In this document: piece after piece, positions 1-5,161 of the stretch
Position numbering within the stretch: the first letter of the stretch is position 1
Layout of the letters: every line of letters begins with the position of its first letter
Source of the DNA: an uncultured Chlamydiae bacterium
GTDB lineage: Bacteria > Chlamydiota > Chlamydiia > Chlamydiales > CALBHK01
Direction: 5' to 3'
Length of the DNA stretch: 6,552 nucleotides
Assembly: GCA_937894565.1 (NCBI GenBank)
Contig: CALBHK010000347.1
Coordinates: 1 to 6,552 of the forward strand
Position numbers and translations under genes: made by a program
Notes under the pieces: generated by a model
Databases searched by the model: none
What the model was told of the DNA's origin: nothing
Seen by the model: only the letters and a program-made list of their open reading frames with translations

Positions 1-7
1 TGGCCAT
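1..7 (-). CDS. nusG: Start of nusG, transcription antitermination protein (partial, edge-truncated)
   Basis: An ATG at 7-5 followed by GCC lies 2 nt beyond the secE stop codon, and only two full codons are inside the window. The call rests on gene order: in Chlamydiae and many other bacteria secE is followed directly by nusG and then rplK/rplA. A short purine stretch (GGA) in the last secE codons could serve as ribosome binding site, so the two genes would be translationally linked. The protein itself cannot be checked from two codons. Confidence 0.5.
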
Positions 8-9
8 TA

Positions 10-282
10 TTATCCGGCGATTATTTTAACGAGCGTCGACAATCCATGCATGCATGTATTGATGGCTAAATCAACAAGGTAAATTCCCAAACCGAAAACA
101 AACGTGCATCCCATCACAACTTTTGTGTAGCTCAGCAATTCTTTTTTTTCTGTCCAAGTCACTTTTTGTATTTCAGCTTTAAAATCACTGATCACTGAAA
201 AAAGTTTATCTTGAGAAGGTTTGGTGTTATGTTTATCTACTTCGTCTTGCATCTTTACTTTTCTAACGCTTGTTATATCCAT
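10..282 (-). CDS. secE: Preprotein translocase subunit SecE
   Basis: Small essential subunit of the SecYEG translocon, which clamps SecY in the inner membrane during protein export and membrane insertion. The 90-aa product has a hydrophilic N-terminus. It is followed by the conserved amphipathic stretch around residues 34-49 (FKAEIQKVTWTEKKEL), containing the typical 'V.WP/T..EL' core, and a single membrane segment at about residues 52-72. This is the short one-helix SecE form found in most bacteria, not the three-helix E. coli form. It follows tRNA-Trp and precedes nusG, the chlamydial order. A strong promoter (326-297) sits just upstream. With that promoter the leader would be only about 8 nt and has no clear Shine-Dalgarno, so the true start could also be Met11; the ATG at 282 is the longest choice. 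Family assignment is secure, the start less so. Confidence 0.93.
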   Translation of the reverse strand: MDITSVRKVKMQDEVDKHNTKPSQDKLFSVISDFKAEIQKVTWTEKKELLSYTKVVMGCTFVFGLGIYLVDLAINTCMHGLSTLVKIIAG

Positions 283-296
283 CTATACACTCTTAT

Positions 297-326
297 TTTA
301 TATCGGAGTTTAGAAACCCTTGACAA
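297..326 (-). promoter_or_regulatory. Sigma-70-like promoter for secE
   Basis: On the minus strand a -35 box TTGTCA (326-321, 5/6 to consensus) is followed after 18 bp by a -10 box TATAAA (302-297, 5/6). Transcription would begin near 290, leaving a very short leader before the secE ATG at 282. It could supply extra secE-nusG transcript independent of read-through from tuf. Sequence-only prediction. Confidence 0.55.
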
Positions 327-351
327 ACTCTTTAAGGACAAACTCCTTAAG
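322..351 (-). repeat. Two adjacent 15-nt tandem repeats overlapping the secE -35 box
   Basis: On the minus strand CTTAAGGAGTTTGTC (351-337) is followed directly by CTTAAAGAGTTTGTC (336-322), differing at one base. The second copy ends inside the TTGTCA -35 box. A degenerate third copy lies upstream at 378-364, and an AT-rich palindrome (TTAAGA/TCTTAA) lies at 360-347. Repeats placed at a -35 box could be binding sites for a regulator or just slippage products. Confidence 0.6.
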
Positions 352-399
352 ATTTCTTAAAAAGAAAGCTCCTTAAAAACAAGAGTTCTTGCTTTACAA

Positions 400-472
400 C
401 GAGTGCGGAGGGATTCGAACCCCCGACCGGCGGCTTTGGAGACCGCTGCTCTACCAACTGAGCTACACACCC
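400..472 (-). tRNA. tRNA-Trp (anticodon CCA)
   Basis: The reverse complement folds as a standard cloverleaf of 73 nt. The acceptor stem GGGTGTG/CGCACTC pairs with two G-U wobbles. There is a D-arm GCTC...GAGC, an anticodon stem GCGGT/GCCGC around the loop CTCCAAA (anticodon CCA, reads UGG), and a T-arm with GTTCGAATC. The discriminator base is G, as usual for tRNA-Trp. The 3' CCA is not encoded and must be added by tRNA nucleotidyltransferase. It lies between tuf and secE, as in Chlamydia, and is probably processed from the tuf transcript. Confidence 0.96.
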
Positions 473-500
473 AATGCCATTTCGTTATCTTCTTAACCAG

Positions 501-555
501 ATGGCGCCCACACTAGGTATAACACTTAAGTCATCACTCAGTGTCGCAGCGCCAT
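501..555 (-). other. Extended hairpin in the tuf / tRNA-Trp spacer
   Basis: ATGGCGC at 555-549 pairs perfectly with GCGCCAT at 507-501. Inside it ACACT (544-540) pairs with AGTGT (514-510), separated from the outer stem by a small internal loop. The enclosed loop carries the palindrome ACTTAAGT. The structure lies after the tuf stop and 28 nt before tRNA-Trp and has no U-run, so it looks more like an RNA processing or mRNA-end stabilising structure than a terminator. Function is inferred. Confidence 0.5.
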
Positions 556-572
556 TTTATCCAGTTAGAAGC

Positions 573-1757
573 TTATTCGAGAATTTCGGATACAGTTCCT
601 GCACCAATAGTACGGCCACCTTCACGAATCGCAAAGAGATCCCCTTTTTCCATCGCTACAGAAGAAATCAATGTACCTGTAATTGTGATGTTATCTCCTG
701 GCATCACCATCTCTACACCCTCTGGCAGATCAATTGAACCAGTTACATCTGTTGTACGGAAATAAAATTGTGGGCGATAACCTTTAAAGAAAGGTTTGTG
801 ACGACCGCCTTCTTCTTTCTTCAACACGTAAACAGGGCCTTTAAATTTTGTATGAGGCTTCACAGAACCTGGAGCACAAAGAACCATTCCACGCTGAACT
901 TGCTCTTTGTCTATGCCACGAATCAGGATTCCTACGTTTTCTCCGGCTAATCCTTGATCTAAAGTTTTATTAAACATCTCAACACCTGTGCAAACAGTTT
1001 GTTGAGCATTACCTAAACCTACGATTTCAAGTTTATCGTTGACGTTAACTTTACCACGTTCAATTCTTCCAGTAACTACAGTACCGCGTCCAGAGATAGA
1101 AAAGACATCTTCGATCGGCATCAGGAATGGTTTTTCAATTTCACGCTTTGGTGTAGGAATAAACTCATCTACCGCTTTCATCAACTCTTCGATACAAACT
1201 GTGTATTTAGGATCTCCCTCTAAAGCTCTTAACGCAGAGCCTCGGATAATAGGACTATCATGGTACCCTTTTGCTTCTAAAAGCTCTTGAAGTTCAACCT
1301 CTACAAGTTCGAGCAAATCTTGATCTTCTGCGCTGATCATGTCGCACTTGTTTAAGAAGACGACAATTTTTGGCACTTGCATCTGGTGGGCCAAAAGAAT
1401 ATGTTCTTTAGTTTGAGGCATCGCCCCGTCTGTAGCCGCGACTACAAGAATAGCCCCGTCCATTTGCGCAGCACCGGTAATCATGTTTTTAACATAGTCG
1501 GCGTGACCTGGGCAGTCCACGTGAGCATAGTGTCTATTTTCTGTTTGATACTCTACGTGAGATGAGTTAATTGTAATTCCACGCGCCTTTTCTTCAGGTG
1601 ACTTATCGATTTCATCAAACGCAAACGCCTTGTTGCCTGCAATTTTTGACAACACTTTTGTAATCGCAGCGGTTAATGTTGTTTTTCCGTGGTCAACGTG
1701 GCCAATTGTTCCGACGTTAACGTGCGGCTTAGTCCGCTGAAATGCTTCTTTTGCCAT
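573..1757 (-). CDS. tuf: Translation elongation factor EF-Tu
   Basis: GTPase that carries aminoacyl-tRNA to the ribosomal A site in the cytoplasm. The 394-aa product is full length and collinear with the family. The P-loop GHVDHGKT is at 19-26, switch I KARGITIN at about 57-64, DCPGH at 81-85, NKCD at 136-139 and GSAL at 173-176. The two beta-barrel domains follow, including GRIERG in domain 2 and the FKGYRPQFYFRTTDVTG segment in domain 3. The start is fixed by a strong Shine-Dalgarno GGAGGAA 8 nt upstream and by the standard N-terminus MAKEAFQRTKPHVNVG. It sits between tRNA-Thr and tRNA-Trp, as in Chlamydiae, and is likely transcribed from the promoter ahead of tRNA-Thr. Nothing appears broken or unusual. 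Confidence 0.99.
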   Translation of the reverse strand: MAKEAFQRTKPHVNVGTIGHVDHGKTTLTAAITKVLSKIAGNKAFAFDEIDKSPEEKARGITINSSHVEYQTENRHYAHVDCPGHADYVKNMITGAAQMDGAILVVAATDGAMPQTKEHILLAHQMQVPKIVVFLNKCDMISAEDQDLLELVEVELQELLEAKGYHDSPIIRGSALRALEGDPKYTVCIEELMKAVDEFIPTPKREIEKPFLMPIEDVFSISGRGTVVTGRIERGKVNVNDKLEIVGLGNAQQTVCTGVEMFNKTLDQGLAGENVGILIRGIDKEQVQRGMVLCAPGSVKPHTKFKGPVYVLKKEEGGRHKPFFKGYRPQFYFRTTDVTGSIDLPEGVEMVMPGDNITITGTLISSVAMEKGDLFAIREGGRTIGAGTVSEILE

Positions 1758-1765
1758 TTTCTGTT

Positions 1766-1772
1766 TTCCTCC
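1766..1772 (-). promoter_or_regulatory. Strong Shine-Dalgarno of tuf
   Basis: GGAGGAA on the minus strand, 8 nt before the tuf ATG. It is the only textbook ribosome binding site in the window; most other genes here have weak or no recognisable sites. This fits the very high expression expected of EF-Tu and confirms its start. Confidence 0.85.
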
Positions 1773-1808
1773 GTAAAAATAGAGACTTTTTTTAATTTTT
1801 TCTTTTAC

Positions 1809-1880
1809 TGCCCAGAATAGGAATTGAACCTACGACCTTTTGCTTACCATGCAAATGCTCTACCACTGAGCTATCTGGGC
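1809..1880 (-). tRNA. tRNA-Thr (anticodon GGU)
   Basis: The reverse complement gives a 72-nt cloverleaf. The acceptor stem GCCCAGA/TCTGGGC is perfectly paired, the D-arm is GCTC...GAGC, the anticodon stem TTTGC/GCAAA surrounds the loop ATGGTAA (anticodon GGT, reads ACC/ACU), the T-loop is GTTCAATTC, and the discriminator is A. CCA is not encoded. It lies between infA and tuf, and tRNA-Thr is known at this place in chlamydial genomes. Only about 50 nt separate it from tuf, so the two are probably cotranscribed and then cleaved. Confidence 0.96.
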
Positions 1881-1903
1881 TCTTTTTTTCTTAAGACGCT
1901 GTT

Positions 1904-1932
1904 AGTGTAGACTGTTAACAAAAAAAATGCAA
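1904..1932 (-). promoter_or_regulatory. Promoter for tRNA-Thr - tuf
   Basis: TTGCAT (1932-1927) and TACACT (1909-1904) are separated by exactly 17 bp on the minus strand. The predicted start, near 1897, is about 17 nt before the tRNA-Thr 5' end. Each box matches consensus at four of six positions. The -35 box forms part of the 3' arm of the terminator-like hairpin behind infA. Confidence 0.5.
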
Positions 1933-1938
1933 TAGCAT
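1920..1938 (-). terminator. Weak terminator-like hairpin after infA
   Basis: On the minus strand ATGC-TATT-GCAT forms a short 4-bp stem directly followed by a run of seven further T residues, 22 nt after the infA stop. The U-run is good but the stem is short, so termination would be partial. It may let some infA transcript read on into tRNA-Thr and tuf. Confidence 0.35.
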
Positions 1939-1960
1939 CTTAATTGTTTTTCTATATTTT

Positions 1961-2179
1961 TTATTTCTGACGATAGACAATCCGCGCTTTTGATAAATCA
2001 TAAGGCGACATTTCCACCCTCACTTCATCTCCCACAGAAACACGGATGTTTTTTAACCGCATCTTACCGCTTAAGTGTGCCAGCACAAATTTCCCATTTT
2101 GTAGTTTTACTCGAAAAGTCATATTGGGCAATAACTCTTCAACCTCTCCTTCCAATACTAGTTTATCTTCTTTGGCCAT
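1961..2179 (-). CDS. infA: Translation initiation factor IF-1
   Basis: The 72-aa product has the usual IF-1 length and is a single S1-like OB fold that binds the 30S A site and cooperates with IF-2 and IF-3 in start-site selection. Diagnostic segments are the N-terminal MAKEDKLVLEGEV, LPNMTFRVKLQNG in the first strands, LAHLSGKMRLKNIRVSVGD in the middle, and VRVEMSPYDLSKARIVYR at the C-terminus. The start is fixed by family alignment; the leader has only a weak purine stretch before ATG. It is preceded by a promoter with a perfect TTGACA box and followed by tRNA-Thr and tuf. No anomalies are seen. Confidence 0.98.
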   Translation of the reverse strand: MAKEDKLVLEGEVEELLPNMTFRVKLQNGKFVLAHLSGKMRLKNIRVSVGDEVRVEMSPYDLSKARIVYRQK

Positions 2180-2208
2180 GCTCGCTTTTTCGTTATTTTA
2201 GGTATGAG

Positions 2209-2225
2209 TTCTATAATATATAGAA
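2209..2225. promoter_or_regulatory. Inverted repeat across the infA -10 box (operator-like)
   Basis: TTCTATA (2209-2215) and TATAGAA (2219-2225) are perfect inverted copies with a 3-nt centre. The dyad is centred on the -10 region of the infA promoter. A protein bound here would block RNA polymerase. AT-rich -10 regions form such dyads by chance fairly often, so the regulatory reading is tentative. Confidence 0.35.
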
Positions 2226-2240
2226 TATCTTAATTGTCAA
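2213..2240 (-). promoter_or_regulatory. Sigma-70-like promoter for infA
   Basis: A perfect TTGACA (2240-2235) is followed after 16 bp by TATTAT (2218-2213, 5/6) on the minus strand. The likely start near 2206 leaves a leader of about 27 nt. It is the best consensus promoter in the window. The -10 box lies inside a 7+7 bp inverted repeat (2209-2225), described separately. Confidence 0.65.
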
Positions 2241-2258
2241 ACAAAAAGTAAGCTGTTT

Positions 2259-2418
2259 ACCCGACATTCCGCTCTTCCCTGGTTAAAAAAAAGTAATATT
2301 TTGATTCTCAGTGAGATAAAAAAGCGCAGGAATATTTGTAAATATTTCGAGCATTTTTTATCTCTCTGAGGATTAAAAGATTACGTTTTTTCAACCTGTG
2401 AAGAGCGGAATGTCGGGT
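2259..2418. repeat. 160-bp near-perfect palindrome, MITE-like
   Basis: The interval is symmetric about position 2338.5. The outer 19 bp (ACCCGACATTCCGCTCTTC at 2259-2277 and its exact complement at 2400-2418) pair perfectly. The inner arms continue with substitutions only and no indels. In all, 65 of 80 arm positions match, several mismatches are G-T compatible, and the apex is the perfect AATATTT/AAATATT dyad. It has no room for a gene. Sharp perfect termini with decayed inner arms resemble a miniature inverted-repeat transposable element or a foldback remnant of an insertion sequence. I see no clear target-site duplication. It lies between nifS and infA, so any read-through transcript would fold into a long hairpin. 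Confidence 0.85.
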
Positions 2419-2432
2419 CAAGCCGCATCGCC

Positions 2433-2454
2433 AAAAGCGGTGTCAAGCCACCGC
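2433..2454 (-). terminator. GC-rich terminator-like hairpin after nifS
   Basis: On the minus strand GCGGTG (2454-2449) and CACCGC (2442-2437) form a perfect 6-bp stem around a 6-nt loop, followed by TTTT at 2436-2433. It is the most terminator-like structure downstream of the PP2C-nifS pair and sits 15 nt before the 160-bp palindrome. The U-run is short. Confidence 0.45.
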
Positions 2455-2463
2455 AATCCAAAA

Positions 2464-2489
2464 CAAAAAAACGATCGATTCTTTTTTTG
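2464..2489. terminator. AT-rich A7/T7 dyad, possible bidirectional terminator
   Basis: A run of seven A at 2465-2471 and seven T at 2482-2488, closed by a C-G pair, flank a 10-nt centre containing CGATCG. On either strand it forms a weak stem ending in a U-run, 12 nt after the nifS stop on the minus strand. The stem is nearly all A-T, so alone it would terminate poorly; with the GC hairpin at 2437-2454 it may give stepwise termination. Confidence 0.35.
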
Positions 2490-2500
2490 CGTAAGGTGAG

Positions 2501-3631
2501 TTAAGACAAAGAGCGTAAACGATTTATCATTTTTGGTAGCAAATTACATACCGCGTCCACCTCTTCCATTGTGTTCATGCGGCTAAATGTAAAGCGCACA
2601 GAAGTTTTGGCTGTTTCGCGTGAAAGTCCCATATTCAATAACACGCGCGAAGGTTCAAGCGCTCCTGAGGAGCATGCTGAACCACTACTCACCGCAATAC
2701 CGGCTAGATCTAAATTCATTAAGAATGCATCCCCATCAATACCTAAGAAAGATAAATTAGACGTATTGCTCACACGCTCGGCTGCTCCATTGCGCACCAC
2801 CCCCTCAATTTCATCCGAAACCCTCTTTTCAAAATGATCACGCAGTTTTCTCATCCCATTTACATTTGCTTCTAGTTTATCAGTCATGATCTCAATGGCT
2901 TTAGCTAAAGAAAGAATTCCTAGCACATTTTCCGTTCCGCCTCTGCGCTCTTGCTCCTGAGGCCCACCCGTAATAAGAGAAGCACAGGCGGTAAACTTTC
3001 TAATCACAGAAAAGCCAATTCCCTTAAGCGCGTGAATCTTGTGTCCGCTAAAACAGGCAATGGAAACACCACGGGGGATTTGAAATTTTTCTTTTCCTAA
3101 AAGAGCAACACCATCTAAAATAAGGGGTATTTTTGCTCTTTGCGCTATCTGTGCAATCGCTTCAATGTCATTTAATACTCCTGTTTCATTATTGGCGCCA
3201 ATTAAAACAATCAACCGCGTCCCGGCATGTAGAGCAGATTGTAAATCTTTTAAATGAATCCTGCCTTCATTTCCAACAGGCAACTCCACTATAGAACAGC
3301 CAACCTCTTGCATTTTCTGACACGTCTGATAAACGCAGGCATGCTCTACGGAAGAGGTGATGATTTCTCCATGAAAAGAGGAACCGATTAAGCCGCGAAT
3401 GGCCATGTTAATGCCTTCAGTGCCGCCGGAAGCAAAGATAATTTCTGTAGGTGAGACACCCAAACAATGGGCTATAGAGCGCCTGGCTTGAATGAGCTTC
3501 GTTTTGATTTCTTGACCAAAGGCATGGATGCTGGAGGGATTGCCAAAGTTAAGCAACTCTTCTTCAATAACTTTGATCACCTCTGGATCTAAAGGTGTGG
3601 TGGAATTATTATCAAAATAAATTTTTTTCAT
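2501..3631 (-). CDS. Cysteine desulfurase, NifS/IscS-like (PLP-dependent)
   Basis: Removes sulfur from L-cysteine to give alanine and an enzyme persulfide, supplying sulfur for Fe-S clusters or thio-modified tRNA in the cytoplasm. The 376-aa protein is full length: IYFDNNSTTPLDP at 4-16, FASGGTEG at 66-73, the PLP-ring histidine in SSVEHA (His97), NNETG at 147-151, SGHK with the Schiff-base lysine Lys198, RRGGTEN at 229-235, and the catalytic cysteine Cys320 in SSGSACSSGALEPS. The loop and SxxLEPS pattern resemble the IscS/NifS group more than SufS. One oddity is that the usual 'DAVQ' at the PLP site reads DGVA (173-176), replacing the glutamine expected to contact the cofactor. Its ATG overlaps the PP2C stop (ATGA), so it is probably translationally coupled. 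No scaffold or suf genes are in the window. The nifS label is common for chlamydial homologues, but the subtype is not settled. Confidence 0.93.
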   Translation of the reverse strand: MKKIYFDNNSTTPLDPEVIKVIEEELLNFGNPSSIHAFGQEIKTKLIQARRSIAHCLGVSPTEIIFASGGTEGINMAIRGLIGSSFHGEIITSSVEHACVYQTCQKMQEVGCSIVELPVGNEGRIHLKDLQSALHAGTRLIVLIGANNETGVLNDIEAIAQIAQRAKIPLILDGVALLGKEKFQIPRGVSIACFSGHKIHALKGIGFSVIRKFTACASLITGGPQEQERRGGTENVLGILSLAKAIEIMTDKLEANVNGMRKLRDHFEKRVSDEIEGVVRNGAAERVSNTSNLSFLGIDGDAFLMNLDLAGIAVSSGSACSSGALEPSRVLLNMGLSRETAKTSVRFTFSRMNTMEEVDAVCNLLPKMINRLRSLS

Positions 3632-4371
3632 TTTTCTAAAATATCAACTAGTAAAACAGTTACATTATCCTGAGCATTTCTTTTTATAGCAAGCTCTATG
3701 AGCTGTTTAGCTGCCTGATTTAAGTCGTGTGTCTTGCAGAGCACCTCTTCTATATCCTCTGCACCAAGCACATCCGTTAAACCATCTGTACAAAGAAGAA
3801 ACCGATCCCCTATATCTAAATGGCTAATTTCAACGCTGGGTTCGACAAAAACATCTGTTCCTAAAGCTTTTGTTAGAATATTTTTATAACGAAATCTTGC
3901 TGTTCCGCCTTCTTCAATTTGCCCCAAATCCAACATATCCGAAAGTAAAGAGTCATCTCTTGTAATTTGACGCAACTGACGCTTGTGCAACTGATAAATG
4001 CGGCTATCCCCGATATGGGCCCAAACAACCCCTTCATCCGAAATATAAAGCACACATAAAGTGGTGCCCATCCCCTTAAAAGCTTCATTTGCCGCTCCGA
4101 TGGCATAGACGCGCTCATTGGTCTCTACGATGGCACTAAAAATCAGTTCAGAGACCTCACCCAATTCTAAATGGTTTAACTGTTTAGAATCTATAATTTT
4201 AACAAAAGTAGTGACTGCCTCTCTAGCTGCTACCTCTCCCGCCCTGTGACCGCCCATTCCATCGGCTAGAATAAAAATAGGATAATTTTGCGAACGCCCC
4301 CAATAGTCTTCATTATTCTCTCGGCCCAGCCCGATATCAGAAATGCCTACCGCATCGACATTAATCGTCAT
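3628..4371 (-). CDS. PP2C-family serine/threonine protein phosphatase
   Basis: Metal-dependent phosphatase that removes phosphate from Ser/Thr residues and probably counteracts Hanks-type kinases in the cell. The 247-aa soluble protein is a bare catalytic domain with all main PPM motifs: RENNED at 17-22, DGMGGH at 37-42 (metal-binding Asp), MGTT at 101-104, GDSR at 121-124, DGLTD at 196-200 and the metal-binding DN at 235-236. The motif usually read as T.DHS appears as TRDDS (137-141). No membrane segment or sensor domain is attached. A promoter ends 24 nt upstream, and the stop codon overlaps the cysteine desulfurase start. A PP2C gene beside a nifS-like gene is, as I recall, also seen in Chlamydia; why they are paired is not clear. 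Confidence 0.95.
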   Translation of the reverse strand: MTINVDAVGISDIGLGRENNEDYWGRSQNYPIFILADGMGGHRAGEVAAREAVTTFVKIIDSKQLNHLELGEVSELIFSAIVETNERVYAIGAANEAFKGMGTTLCVLYISDEGVVWAHIGDSRIYQLHKRQLRQITRDDSLLSDMLDLGQIEEGGTARFRYKNILTKALGTDVFVEPSVEISHLDIGDRFLLCTDGLTDVLGAEDIEEVLCKTHDLNQAAKQLIELAIKRNAQDNVTVLLVDILEK

Positions 4372-4395
4372 AAATCTTACCTTGCACTTAATAGA

Positions 4396-4424
4396 AGTTT
4401 ACCAACACTCTCAGAGCTTGTAAA
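4396..4424 (-). promoter_or_regulatory. Promoter for the PP2C - cysteine desulfurase pair
   Basis: TTTACA (4424-4419, 5/6) and TAAACT (4401-4396, 4/6) are separated by 17 bp on the minus strand, just after the CPBP protease stop. The expected start near 4389 leaves a leader of about 18 nt. The leader holds only a weak AAGG as ribosome binding site. Confidence 0.5.
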
Positions 4425-4429
4425 GTCTT

Positions 4430-5149
4430 TTATGTAAAATCTAAATAAATAAAAACAATGGTAGTGAAATTAAACAACCCATGCAGCAAAACGGGTGCCC
4501 ACAGCGTTTTTTCTTGTTTGTAAAAATGACCTAAAAAACAAGAAAGAATAAATAGGGATGAAAAAATAGGGAGGTTGGTCACTCCTTGTCCTGTAGTCAA
4601 ATGAAAAGCACTAAAAATCAATGAAGCCACAACCACCCCCAAAAAAGAAGGGATGTAGCGCATTAACCAATTTTGCAATAACCCTCGAAATAAAATTTCT
4701 TCTGCTATCGGCACAAGAGTGGATACAAAAACAGCTAGAAGCCAAAAACGAAAGGGATCGCCTCTTAAATGTTTAATCTGCTGGACAGCCTCTTGTTCTA
4801 TAACCTCATAAGGAACGGCAGAGAATAAATTAATCATCATAAAAATTAAATTGGCAGCCACTAAAGAGAGTGGGAATAACAATAGTAAAAATAAAATCGT
4901 CTTACCTATGAGCGCTAAGCCTCTTTTAAAAGAAAGCGTTGATACATTCCAAAGAGAAAGTGGATAAACCAATAAAAAAACAGTCGAAGAAGAAAAAAGA
5001 ATCGTGTAGATGCCCATTTTATAATAATCTTGCGTTCCAAAAGCTAAGAGGTAAAAAAATGGAAAGAGGAATGCTTGCAATGTAAAGTAGAGTAGAAAAG
5101 CGCCTAATACTGTAATAAGCGAAATTTTTTTCTGCAAGATGACACTCAT
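4430..5149 (-). CDS. CPBP-family intramembrane metalloprotease (Abi/Rce1-like)
   Basis: Predicted membrane-embedded protease of the family that includes the CAAX prenyl endopeptidase Rce1 and bacterial bacteriocin-immunity proteins. The 239-aa protein is very hydrophobic, with membrane segments at roughly 13-37, 45-66, 82-109, 134-149, 165-182, 193-209 and 218-236. The three signature motifs are intact and in order: EEILFRG at 150-156 (catalytic glutamates and Arg), FSAFH at 179-183, and HGLFN at 223-227. All expected catalytic residues are present, so it should be active. The substrate is unknown, as bacteria generally lack prenylated CAAX proteins. Its ATG lies only 12 nt after the SRP RNA end and has no Shine-Dalgarno, so it may depend on read-through of the ffs U-run or start elsewhere. 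Confidence 0.9.
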   Translation of the reverse strand: MSVILQKKISLITVLGAFLLYFTLQAFLFPFFYLLAFGTQDYYKMGIYTILFSSSTVFLLVYPLSLWNVSTLSFKRGLALIGKTILFLLLLFPLSLVAANLIFMMINLFSAVPYEVIEQEAVQQIKHLRGDPFRFWLLAVFVSTLVPIAEEILFRGLLQNWLMRYIPSFLGVVVASLIFSAFHLTTGQGVTNLPIFSSLFILSCFLGHFYKQEKTLWAPVLLHGLFNFTTIVFIYLDFT

Positions 5150-5161
5150 TTTGAAAAAAGT

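Noticed and set aside
474..765. Plus-strand open frames of 74-87 codons over the tuf 3' end and spacer
   Set aside because: They lie antisense to tuf or across its spacer, have no family resemblance, and reflect the strong codon bias of tuf.
768..1565. Three plus-strand open frames of 60-83 codons inside tuf
   Set aside because: Antisense shadows of a fully conserved EF-Tu gene, with no ribosome binding sites and improbable compositions.
1990..2223. 77-codon plus-strand frame across infA
   Set aside because: It is antisense to the complete infA gene and runs through its promoter; no supporting signal.
2259..2418. Reading the palindrome as an ordinary rho-independent terminator or as a CRISPR repeat
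   Set aside because: Eighty-base arms without an adjacent U-run at the base of the stem are far longer than a terminator, and there are no regularly spaced direct repeats.
2571..2837. 88-codon plus-strand frame within the cysteine desulfurase
   Set aside because: Antisense to the conserved catalytic-cysteine region; a by-product of that coding sequence.
3873..4118. 81-codon minus-strand frame in another phase within the PP2C gene
   Set aside because: Overlaps the intact PP2C motifs in the correct frame; cysteine/phenylalanine-rich out-of-frame composition.
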